Shown here: positions 54,700 through 64,000 of the stretch, one piece after another
How positions within the stretch are numbered: position 1 is the stretch's first letter
How the letters are laid out: each line of letters starts with the position of its first letter
NCBI GenBank assembly: GCA_030374805.1
Contig: JARGSG010000189.1
Location: 1,426,001 to 1,490,000, forward strand
Source of the DNA: Gracilaria gracilis
Taxonomy: Eukaryota; Rhodophyta; Florideophyceae; Gracilariales; Gracilariaceae
Direction of reading: 5' to 3'
DNA: 64,000 nt
Made by a program: the position numbers and the translations under genes
Notes under the pieces: generated by a model
What the model was told of the DNA's origin: nothing
What the model saw: only the letters and a program-made list of their open reading frames with translations
Databases searched by the model: none

Positions 54700-56792
54700 A
54701 CGGGAAGTTTACGTTGTGTTCATCATGTTGTCATGGAAAAGCCGGTCGAACCGGAATACAACCCGGAACGGGCAGTAGTGGTTCGAGCCGCTACCCCCAC
54801 TAGGTGGAGCACCCCCGCCGAGGCGGTTCGCCAGGGCATCCGCCATTTCGACGACATCACCCGAAGCTTCGGTGGCGCTGAGGCCTGCACCACGCAGGAA
54901 GCGAGCAATGATCTCGTGCTCATTCAGAGGCCCAAAACTGGGATTGCCTGATCCAGCGCTCGCCGAAGGCGGAGGAAGACCATCCTCTTGTTCCGCCGTC
55001 ACCGCCGCAGCGGAATGCCCCGTATTGGGATCAGCGGGAGTATTCGAACCCGACTCCGCCGGAGCGTTACCAACTTGGTTGTCATTCCCGACCGCGTCGG
55101 CTTCGTCACCGTCGTCTTCGACCGTCTCGCTTGATGCATCGGGGTCGTTATCCACCATTGGATCGCCCCAGCTGTAAGCGTGATAATAATCTTCCGAGTC
55201 GACGTATCCTCGCGGGTGGTCGCTGGGGATTTCACACGGGGCAGCCCGGAATTCTTCCGCTTGCTCGCGGCTGATTTCCTGGTAGTCTTACGGGTCGAAA
55301 TACACGAAGTCGCCCGCTAGCGGGGTATTGCGCCCGAGTCCGGGACCGGAACCGCCACTACCACCGTCTCGACGGCCACTCTGTTCGATGGGAACCTCGT
55401 CCCACTGAACGTTCTCGATGTAATCGAGTAGCCCCAGCATTTTTTCTCGTTGGCAGTACCCCCAAGGGGGATTTGCAAGTCCAGGCTACGGATGGCTGCC
55501 CCCACGCGGGGTTGTACGTACCAAAGCCGATACTGGTCGTAGGCCTCGGTGAGGACGTATGCCGCGAAGCGGGTAGCCCACTCGGTCACCACAACCTACC
55601 TACCATAGCCCCGACCGGGGATCCGTGACGAGGAACGACCCCATATAGGTGAAGACCGGGGGCAGTTCAACATAACACCCCCGGCGCGCCTCTAGGGAGG
55701 ACCACCACTCTGAAAGCGGGAATTACCGACCACGTCGGTTGGGTGCAGCGATGCGCTCTACCTCCACGTTTTGTTATGGAACGAAGAACCCGAATCGGGA
55801 GTGCCAACGCCGTTCAGAACGGATGAAGTTCCGAAGCAAGTTCGACCGGGACGCCCGGGGAAGGTAGCGGAACTCGGCCCGAAGTATCGGTCGCTCCCAG
55901 CACATGGCTGTTTGCCGCGCTGCGGGAAAGTTCCCCCATGCGAAGGTTTCTAACGCCGCGAGGCGGTCGCAGTACGTCATCTCTCCGCGTGTGCGGTAAA
56001 ACGCGACATCAAAGTCGTACCCCGGGGGGATCGAGAACTCGAATGGAGCCCGGCGTAGTCGTTGGCAACCGAGCATGACGAGCGCCGCGTGTGCACTAGC
56101 CACCGATTGTCTGCCGTCACGACGGTTATGATGGGTAGGAATCGCTATACGGTTCCTCCAATCCCACGACCACGTGACGTTGGCGGGTAGGTCCCCCGGA
56201 AGGGTGTTGGTCGCATCAGCGTACGCCATGATCAATGCCTCATTGAGGACTGCCAATGGATGATACCAGGGCCCGTGCCTCACGTTGAGGGCGTGGGACC
56301 GATTGTTCGGATTCAACCCCACCAGGGTATCGTAATGCGGCCAGACGCGCACCGGCATGCCGGCTGGTATGACTCCCTCCATCGGGTGAGGCGCTAGCAG
56401 GCCTGCCCCAGCAACGGGTTGGTTAGACGGCTGAGCCGTGGGCTGCGTCGTTGGGAGCTCCCTGCTTGCGCCCCTGCTTGCGCAGGTTGGTTGCCGCCTT
56501 GCGGAAGTTGCTGGTTGGTGTTACCCTGTGGCAGGGGGACGGACCGGAAGCCGGTGAAGTATCCCTGCGGAGGGTGGTTCGGTTGCTGACCGGACATTTC
56601 GGTGATGGTTAAGTCGATAACCGGCGTAGCCGGGGAAGTTGAGTGCGCTGGTGAGGCTCGGGGAACGAGTTGTCGGAGGTATCCGCCTTGTGAAGGAGTA
56701 TGCGCTGCGTAGGCAGGTGTGGTGTGCGCTGGGTCGAAGAGAATTGCCGGCGTGCCGGAGGAGGTCGTTTCTTTATAGCCTTGGTCCGCCAT
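54700..56792 (-). pseudogene. Antisense coding block inside the chromovirus
   Basis: Between the chromodomain and the 3' LTR the minus strand is largely open while the plus strand is not. It starts near MADQGYKETTSSG, passes a Pro/Gln-rich part, then a globular-looking domain (PVRVWPHYDTLVGLNPNNRS, NVTWSWDWRNRIAI, YDFDVAFYRTRGEMTYCDRL), and ends in an acidic/Gly-rich tail (ETVEDDGDEADAVGND, EHEIIARFLRGAGL). No family recognised. Extra antisense ORFs in this position are known from some plant Ty3/gypsy elements (for example Grande). Part of a fossil element and itself broken. Confidence 0.6.
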
Positions 56793-56826
56793 CGCGTCGC
56801 TCGCGAAAAGCGTCGCGCCCTCGGCT

Positions 56827-56838
56827 AAGGAGGGGGAT
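56827..56838 (+). promoter_or_regulatory. Polypurine tract candidate
   Basis: AAGGAGGGGGAT directly before the 3' LTR, the expected plus-strand priming site. Confidence 0.7.
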
Positions 56839-56839
56839 A

Positions 56840-57635
56840 TGAAGTGCAACGCCCTCCTTGAGGGATTCCCATGACTTAGTTATTTCCGACATGTCGGCTG
56901 GGTTAATTATGACTACATACGATGGCCACGTTGGTGGATGGGACACTTGGGACACGGCAGAGTCCAAGAGGTTGGCACAGCATGGCTGGTAATTCTGCAC
57001 CCTTTATGGGGGTATTCTAGATTATTATGGTATTTGCCGTACAGTACGGGAGGCGAGCTACACTACTTAGTGCGCCAGCAACTCTGCCGTCGCACCCAGT
57101 AAACCTCCTCCAACCAGGGTTTTGGCTCTAGACTGCTTCGCCTTCGGCGGTACTCAACTCCTCCTTGGAGGGATATCCCGTAGCCTACGGACTGTCTATC
57201 CTCTTTGCATCCCCTAAACGAACCCACTATTGGAAGTATTTACCAATCGCTGTCGCGTTCGCCCTTGTATAAGGTTTCCACCGGCTTTGCCGTATCCTTA
57301 ACCACACCTTGTGGACTCCCCTTTTCCTTTTCTTTCCTTTCCCTTTTTCCCCTTGCTTTTGGGTGGTTACTCCGCCACTCGCAGCCTGTGCTGACACCGC
57401 GTCGCACTCGCCACACTGTGGACACTTCGCCTCCTTGGGGGATAACACACACATGCCGCTCATGCGGAATACCTTCTTATCTCACCTTCCTGCACTCGTC
57501 GTGAAGGGTAACCTCGGCCTTACACCCCGACGTAGTCGTGTCATCCCTGGAAGGGTTCTGCTTGCTGTGATACCTCTTGCGAGGAAGATCCCGAACGTCT
57601 TCGTGGTTCTTTCCCCATTGGGGCATTGCACTACA
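56840..57635 (+). repeat. Chromovirus 3' LTR
   Basis: 796 bp, TG..CA, followed by the target duplication CACCC. Confidence 0.95.
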
Positions 57636-60600
57636 CACCCCTAACTGTTCTAAACGCTTGCGTCAGCTGTAGCATTAACAATCCTGGTATTGCGCATGAG
57701 GCATTCATAGCCGGGATTGAAACCAATTTGGTGAGCCGTATGTTGTTTGAGACCGTTTCGGTGGGTATATTGGACCTCGGCTTCTGATGCCAACCATTTT
57801 TGGTCTGTGTATTGCCTAGTATGGCAATATGACCACCTTGTCGAAGAGCGACCGTTCGGGACCCGGGCAAAATTGCCTCGACATGTCCGTCAATAAATTT
57901 CGTCTTTAGGATACAGTCTGTCGCGAGACGATCCACCACAAAGAAATTGAGCTTCACTTTCAAGGTTTCAAGTTGTACCAAAGTGATCAACATTTCTATA
58001 TGGTGTAGTGGGCGCCCGTAAGCGTTCACTAATGGGTTGATAGTCAGGGAAGGCCGTTTGTTTGGCAAGACCGCATATCATCCTAGTTTAGCAGAAAGAC
58101 AACTCGCTTTGATGGAAAACGGGGCCATTGACAAAATCCCTCATCAAACCTTCAAGGTGTACTTGAGTAACTTCGGCATTCATATTGATAAGTTCCCCAA
58201 GAATACCACGATTGGGATTGCATTACCGGCCCTACAAGAGGTTGTCACGGTCTCATCGAAAATGCTGGTTGAGGTCGCCACCTTCAATTAGTGAAGAGGA
58301 ATAGATGCGCAATATCCCGCATGTGCGCCCCAGTTATCGACAAATACCAAAATGGAACAGAAGATCGCCAACACCTTTAAGGTTGGAGATCAGGAAAAAC
58401 GCATGGAACTGGGCCCAGTGAGGAATTGAAGAGAAGAAGCCCAGATCAATGAGGAGAATCAGGGTCTCCGAGACCGGATCCTCAGTCTCTTTGAAGAATT
58501 TGAACCCATGTGGTCTGGCCGGTTAGGGAAATTGAGGCTACAGAGCACCGTATGTATATGGTGCCTGACTGGAAACCCATTTAATAGCAGCAGCCTTACC
58601 GAGCAGGTCCAAAAGCCCGTGAGATTGAGCTTAATGAATTCGAGCGAATGCTCCGTGAAGGTGTCATAGAACCAGCAAATTCGGACTGGGTCAGCCCTGT
58701 GGTTCTGGTCACAAAGAAGAATGACACCCGTATGCCGTTCTGTGTGGACTGCCGAAGACTGAATAGTATGAAAATCAGGGATTCATACCCGATACCTAGG
58801 ATGGACGAGTGTATAGATTCGTTGGGCATCGCCAAGATCTTTATTGCGCTCGATGCCAATTGGGGCTATTGGCAGGCACCTATCAGGAAAGAAGACAAGT
58901 ACAAAACTACGTTTACTTGCAACGCTCGGTTATTGCGCTTTACAAGTATGCCTTATGGGGTTACAAAATGCGCCGGCTACCTTTCAGAGGGCGTTGGATA
59001 TAATCCTTTCGAATGTGAAGTGGAGAACCGCTCTGGTGTACATCGATGATGGAATCATATATTCCACAACGGTAAAGGAACACTTCTACTATTTCAGGGA
59101 AGTTTCAAACCTTTTGAAGCAACATGAAATAACGCTGAAGCTGCGAAAGTGCGAATTATTCACAAAAGAGGTAGAATACCTTGGTCATATGATCATCCCT
59201 TAACGGTTAGCTGTGACACCGCGGAACATCCAAGTCATGCAGGAGGCAAAACTACACACATCCCAAACTGAAATCCGATTCTTTATAGGTGTGTACAATG
59301 TGTACCGACGGTTTATCAAGGAATTTGTCCAGAGAGCGGCTCCTCTCAACAGAGACCTGCTGAAAGGGCAACCGACAAGGTTTGAATGTCTTAGCAATGA
59401 GAATATGGATGCTTTCGAGGCAATGAAACATGCGCTCTTGACACCTCCCTTCTTGGCATTACCCAAAGCTGGATTGCGATTCGCTTTGGATACCGTCGCA
59501 TCGGATGCCGAAACTGGTTGTTCCCTTATGCAGTAGCAAGAAAATGGCGACAGACTACCTATAGGGTACTGAAGCCGTGCTCCGCATGCCACAGAGAAGA
59601 ATTAAAAGACAACAGAAAAGGAATTTTTAGCTGTGGTCTGGAGCATCCTGATGCTCCACCCCTATCTATATGGTGAAAGGTTTACGCTTCGAACCCACCA
59701 TGACTCCCTGCGGTGGATACTCGGTCTCGCCGACGCAACAGACGGACTTGCCCATTGGAGGATGCGACTTTCAGAGTTTGAGTACGACGTACAGTACCGT
59801 CCAGGTATCAAGCACAATGTCGCAGAGGTGATGTCTCGCATCAACACAGATAGTTTGGATACAAAGAAGGTAGAGGATGATATCCCATGCTTTAAGATCT
59901 CTATAAACCCTGGTCATTATGCCGATACATTAGAAAGGTTACTGGAATTTAGCCGAAGAGGATATATGGTTTAGTGACGCCATCGCTCGGGAAATACTTT
60001 CCCTTGAGGAAACAGACGTCATGCAGATTACCCGCTAGTAACTCTAGTGATAGCAAACGAGCTATCTATATTGGCGCTCTATTATGGACCAAGTAGGTAT
60101 TCAAGATTCAAAATTTGACGTCGACCGAAATTATTTCCTTGGCAGGCGAGCTCCGATTGATGGTTCCCCTCAGAAGGTAGTGCCCAAGGTGTGGCACCCT
60201 AGGTTGCTTTATCTTGCCCACTGCCCAAGGCTATCAAGACACCCTGGAGGTACAAGAATGTACTACATCTGGAGGCAAAGGTATCATTGGCTCAATATGG
60301 CTCATGATATCTATACCTTTGTAGTTCAGTTTGAGTCATGCTTTCGAACTCATTGAGGTCTTCGCAAGCATAGAAAATATTTGAAACTCTTCCCCGCTGC
60401 CTATTCTCTAAAGCTCGTCGCAATAGATCTTCTAGTTCAACTACCGAAAACCACAAGGGGATATTAGTACATCATCGTAATCACCCACAGGTTCTCGAAG
60501 CTCACGCGAGCGATACCCTTGAAGGAATCGAAATCTACGACCCTCGCGGTGGCGTTCTTGAACAATTGGATCTAACCGTATGGTGTACTGCTTTATCTAC

Positions 60601-60690
60601 TTACCGACAATGATTCGAAATTTGCTTCGAAGTTCTTTGAAGCCGTCTGTAACCTCCTGGGTATATGCATTCCCAGTATGTCACCCCCCG
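57636..60690 (+). mobile_element. Old degraded Ty3/gypsy element with inverted segment
   Basis: RT (MLREGVIEPANSDWVSPVVL, RDSYPIPRMDECIDSLG), RNase H (LRWILGLADATDGLAHWRM) and integrase zinc-binding sequence (YLAHCPRLSRHPGG) follow in gypsy order on the plus strand from 58.05 kb. The protease-type segment next to the chromovirus LTR (57.64-58.04 kb, with NPLVNAYGRP and LNFFVVDRLATDCIL) lies on the minus strand, so part of the element is inverted. Ten or more breaks; clearly older than the chromovirus inserted at its edge. No LTRs seen. Confidence 0.75.
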
Positions 60691-60921
60691 TTGGGCTTTC
60701 TCGCACATTGTAGCTATTGACACTATCTGAGCACTTGCGATCCATCAACCAACGCGGGGGTAAGAAATCTATTGTTTGCAGCTTGGATTGTTACGTATCA
60801 ACGTCGTCTCGACCTATCAACTCAAGTCAATTGCAGGACTCGCCACTTTGCTTATTTTTTTATTAGGCTCATTACCAAGCTACACTGCTATTTTTGCCGT
60901 TTTCGGCTGGTAACATTCGTA

Positions 60922-63077
60922 CCAGCTTAATTTGGAACAAGGCTTAATATGGAACAGCCTTGAATTCAGTTAGCAACACTGCTAACCTCAGACTTTCAGC
61001 TCCAGGATTTCCGCCAAAACTAAAGAACTTCAGCCATATCGCGACCATGTAGCACCGTTGTACGAGATAGAAAACGGGCCTTCAAGGCCTCAACATGCCG
61101 CCGTCAATGCGCGTTCAATGTCTGCAGCACAAAAGACGTTTAGAAAAGCGCAAAGCCGAGCAGACGAAGAGAAAGAACCCACATGAACTTTTGAAGCGTG
61201 GTGATACAGTTCGGAAAGCAGCAGCTACCACAGGAATATCGGCAGCTACTGTGTTTCGCATCGCGAAGGCCTACATGAAAAACAACAGAGCTGTCCTCCA
61301 AAAGCTCCTTGATCCCTCCGACGATCAGGCTGGTCGAAAGGAAGTCCTAGAGCGTGTAGAAGAGACGCTCATGGTTGAGAAAGTGATACCTGCAGCGCAA
61401 CATGGATTTGCTGTAGGTCACCATGAAATGAAAAATCTTCAAATTCGCATAGTTGTAGATGGCAGACGCGGGTTTGCTGGCCTTCGACCCTCTGACGATG
61501 CTATTCGTTCCTTCCGTGTAATAAATAGAGAACTAACATACCGCAGTGCTGAGAATATTAATGGGGCCAGACTTCCAACCGAGAACTATCAGCATGTAAA
61601 AACATTGAAGGATGTGGTTGAGCGCGTACGCCGGCAACATCCAGGACTGCTTTCTGACCGTCAATGTATATAGATATTTGACGAGACAGCAGTAGTACCA
61701 GAGTATGCCAAGAAGATTCGCTGCCATACGGCTTCAAACTGGAGGAAGTCGGGGACACGCCCTGGTGTGAAGGACCACGGTAAGCACGTCACAGCTGGAA
61801 TATGCAAATCCGCTGCAGGAGACATCCCGCGTCTTCTCCTTGTTGCTTCCGGGAGGCGTCGGATGGCAAGCTGGTTACAACCACTACCAAAAAAAGAATT
61901 CAAGAATGAGGCTGGAATGCCTCATTGGCTCTCAGACGAAAGCTGGTGTCCAGGCGAAACGCATCTACTGCTCATGGAAACGGTTCCTTGGAACAGAACA
62001 TTATGAAAGACGTCATCAAACACATTAATGATTTTATTCGCACGGTTTTCAACCCTGAAAAATGGGTACTGCTAACAATTGATAGCCAAAGCTCACCAGA
62101 GAGTCTCCTATGGCTGGAATTGCTGTGAGAGGTATAGAATCATCTTCCTCCAACTACCTGCAAACACTACGCACTTTCTTTAACCATGAGACCGTGCCTT
62201 TAACAAAACTTTCCAAACAAATGTTCGACAGACGCGAGATGAGATCATAAAACGCTGCAATATTTGGTACGCATTGAAGATCAAACTAGGTGTCACGGGA
62301 TAGAAATCCCTCTCTGTTGCAACAGTGACGAAAGCATTCGAAGGAGCAGGGCTGTGGTCAATGAACTACCGGTTCATGAACCGTTCCCGGGGCCAGATTC
62401 CTGTTAATAACAGTTCTACCGCGCTGCATAGTGGCTTCCAATCGAAGGATGATGGTCTTAACCTCCATGAAATCAATCACGACCGCAGAGAGCGCACGGA
62501 CAGGCGTTTGTTGCAGCAGCTGCACAGTATCACGGACGTTGGTACACGTCCTTCTCTCCTGCTGGCTGAGATCGCTGTGCTTATGGCCTCTAAATATGAC
62601 GTGAAAAAAGCATTGGAAGCAGTGAGAGTACCCAAGTCAGTTACCGGCAGGTCAGCAGCTAGACGAGAGGTTATTGGGTAGGGAAATGGGGCGGAGATAC
62701 TTACTGCTCGCTCAATGCAAGCCAAACTGAACCAGAAACAAGCGACAAGGCGGTTGAGCGAAAAACAGAAATGCGTAGGCCCTGGTAGAAGACGCAAAGA
62801 AGCTGTGAATACGCCTGAAGAAGAAAATCAGAACCCGCAGCTGCCGTTGCTGCCAACTAATTCTCCGCACGGCAATATTGAGCCACCCTCCGATGACCTG
62901 CAAATTGCGTTGTGGCCGCGGAGGGAGGCTCGGCCCGCTTTAGCTAGTAAAGAAGCGAAAGATATTCCGCAGCGTTCTAGGGCCACGATGGCTCTCGTGG
63001 AGCATTCAAAAGGGCAAGATCTGAGTCACGAGGTCGGAGGCGGTGTTCCAAATTGACCCTTTACCAAATTGGGACCG
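60922..63077 (+). mobile_element. pogo-like DNA transposon 1, TA duplication
   Basis: Terminal inverted repeats of about 35 bp share AATTTGG.A.A.GG and an inner AAT.TGGAACA repeat at both ends (60922-60956 and 63040-63077). TA flanks both sides (60920-60921 and 63078-63079). One transposase pseudogene is inside. Length 2156 bp. Confidence 0.75.
61095..63056 (+). pseudogene. pogo-like transposase 1 (several breaks)
   Basis: Starts MPPSMRVQCLQHKRR. A basic N-terminus precedes a helix-turn-helix (KRGDTVRKAAATTGISAATV). A 192-codon frame ends at 61673 and sequence continues IFDETAVVPEYAKKIRC (DDE first Asp region), GVKDHGKHVTAGICKSAAGD, VLLTIDSQSSPESLLWLEL (second Asp region) and, in one long frame from 62325, VTKAFEGAGLWSMNYRFMN. 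A C-terminal tail follows with one TAG (62681), ending GGGVPN at 63056. The order matches pogo/Tigger-type DDE_1 transposases. I count at least four frame changes or stops. Confidence 0.7.
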
Positions 63078-63189
63078 TAAACCTACGTGCTGGAGAATTC
63101 CAAGATTTTGGCTTTTGTGACTCCGGTTTCCGTAAACGTGGCATGTGCTTAAGCGTTCGAAATTAAACGAACTAGAACGCTAACCCTCA

Positions 63190-64000
63190 CACAGGCTTAA
63201 TTTGGCACATGTTTTGTCCGGGGGAAACAGGCGAATGCAGAGCTCAAGACGAAGGTTCTGAGCAACCTTTAGTACTTTCATCAGCAAACCCTCCCCAGAG
63301 GGCTTCATTTGGCACGCCAGCGTCGTGCATCACTATCAAAAGTAACGGTAATAGACCATAGAAAGCAAGGCTGATGCAGCTTCCTCTTGCGTAATAGACC
63401 CATAGCGAGTGGTTCGCGGCCTTTCTGCGAATGATGTCCATTTAGATATCAGTACGTCGTCAAACTACATATCATGAAGCGATTCAGACACATTCCTGAC
63501 GCTTTCTTTCATGCTGACCTCGTTTTCCTTCTCATCTTCACTATCTAATGCCGAACAAGGCTTGGCCTTCGACCCATTGACAGCCTGTGCCCCAGCAGGT
63601 AATATTCCCTCCGTTAACCACAGCGCGGGAGCGCCTCCTGGATTTGTCATGGCCTTCCCTTTTGTCGGTGTAATGAATAGCTCTGGGCGCCAAATAACAC
63701 TGTTTGTCGAAAAGTTTTGCTGCAAGATATTCTCAACTTCTCTTAAGAACGTGGTTAGGCCCTTACCATTGGAAGCCATTCTACAAATTTCCTTCGCGAT
63801 TGAATCATCTGAAAGATGAGAACTCTCGAGCTGTGGCACATTGACTCTCGTACTGCGCTTGGCTTCCAGATTTGAGGACTTTGCAAAGCCCATGATCTTT
63901 TCTGGGTCGAACGGAAACAAACCACAGTTTGGAAAGCCTCTCACCGCCAGAATTGCATCCAGTGCCCTGTACGAAGATGCTGCCAGCTTCATTTTCACCG
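63190..64000 (-). mobile_element. pogo-like DNA transposon 2, cut by the window end
   Basis: GGCTTAATTTGGCACATG at 63194-63211 resembles the left terminus of transposon 1 (AGCTTAATTTGGAACA) and would be this element's left end. The transposase reads towards it on the minus strand, and the other end lies beyond 64000. Confidence 0.5.
63465..64000 (-). CDS. pogo-like transposase 2, C-terminal part (partial)
   Basis: 178 codons, open at the window edge, so the N-terminus and catalytic core are outside. AVRGFPNCGLFPFDPEKIM matches the conserved 'TGI.PFDPE.I' segment that follows the DDE core in pogo/jerky-like transposases. Then a Lys/Ser-rich tail (AKSSNLEAKRSTRVNVP, SALDSEDEKENEVSMKES). No break in the visible part, so this copy may be better preserved than transposon 1. 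Confidence 0.7.
   Translation of the reverse strand, partial: VKMKLAASSYRALDAILAVRGFPNCGLFPFDPEKIMGFAKSSNLEAKRSTRVNVPQLESSHLSDDSIAKEICRMASNGKGLTTFLREVENILQQNFSTNSVIWRPELFITPTKGKAMTNPGGAPALWLTEGILPAGAQAVNGSKAKPCSALDSEDEKENEVSMKESVRNVSESLHDM

Larger units (their letters stand above)
46169..57635 (+). mobile_element. Near-complete Ty3/gypsy chromovirus with antisense gene
   Basis: 11,467 bp bounded by two 796-bp LTRs (TG..CA) and a 5-bp target duplication CACCC (46164-46168 and 57636-57640). Order on the plus strand: LTR, primer-binding-site candidate, gag, protease, RT, RNase H, integrase, Pro/Thr-rich linker, chromodomain. A ~2-kb antisense coding block and a polypurine tract precede the 3' LTR. 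RT before integrase plus a C-terminal chromodomain define a chromovirus (Metaviridae). By hand count the LTRs differ at about 20 of 796 positions (~2.5%), so it is much younger than its surroundings. The sense genes are broken in about half a dozen places. Confidence 0.92.

Noticed and set aside
1-64000. rRNA, tRNA or other structured RNA genes
   Set aside because: I saw no B-box-like GGTTCGAATCC with a matching acceptor stem and no rRNA segment; a covariance-model scan would settle it.

Overview
The window is nuclear DNA of a eukaryote. Its genes are compact, with few and very short spliceosomal introns (57-131 nt, GT..AG), and they are separated by large amounts of transposon debris. A degraded algal/plant-type ketopantoate-reductase-like gene, a chromovirus, MULE, pogo-like and PIF/Harbinger transposons and near-intronless secreted proteins together suggest an alga, most likely a florideophyte red alga. 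That placement is inference; no rRNA, tRNA or organelle marker was found to fix it.

Layout. 1-1.6 kb: pyrimidine-rich, then GC-rich DNA without a confident gene. 1.55-4.2 kb: a cluster of at least ten ~70-bp near-perfect palindromes with a second interspersed repeat; this is the strangest structure in the window. 4.4-7.1 kb: an acidic mini-ORF, a ketopantoate-reductase-like pseudogene (minus strand) and an unrecognised coiled-coil pseudogene (plus strand). 7.2-12.3 kb: an old Ty1/copia element (minus). 13.3-16.2 kb: an IS5/PIF-like transposase relic and a divergent, once-spliced accessory ORF. 18.2-20.2 kb: a pogo-like transposon with TA target duplications. Only 36 bp further on (20.26-22.87 kb) lies a PIF/Harbinger element with an ATT duplication and convergent transposase and Myb-like genes, followed by a LINE tail.

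Host gene island, 25-34 kb, all clear genes on the minus strand: a CAP/SCP-domain protein (2 exons), trypsin 1 (2 exons), trypsin 2 (1 exon), and a DinB+FGE sulfoxide-synthase-like protein of the EgtB/OvoA family. A weak two-exon candidate follows on the plus strand. The proteases and CAP protein point to extracellular or secretory roles; the EgtB-like protein points to thiohistidine (ergothioneine-type) metabolism.

34.9-36.2 kb is a GC-rich degenerate repeat open in all three plus frames. 36.3-40.3 kb holds a zinc-finger ORF and a frameshifted MULE transposase. 41.8-42.5 kb is an internally deleted Harbinger element (TAA duplication) that keeps only the transposase N-terminus. 43.1-44.0 kb is a degraded unrecognised ORF.

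44-60.7 kb is a nest of LTR retroelement fossils: a truncated copia copy, a badly degraded and internally inverted Ty3/gypsy element, and, inserted into the latter, a near-complete 11.5-kb chromovirus (796-bp LTRs, CACCC target duplications, LTRs about 2.5% different). The chromovirus carries an extra ~2-kb coding block in antisense between the chromodomain and the 3' LTR. 60.9-64 kb holds two related pogo-like transposons, the second running off the window end.
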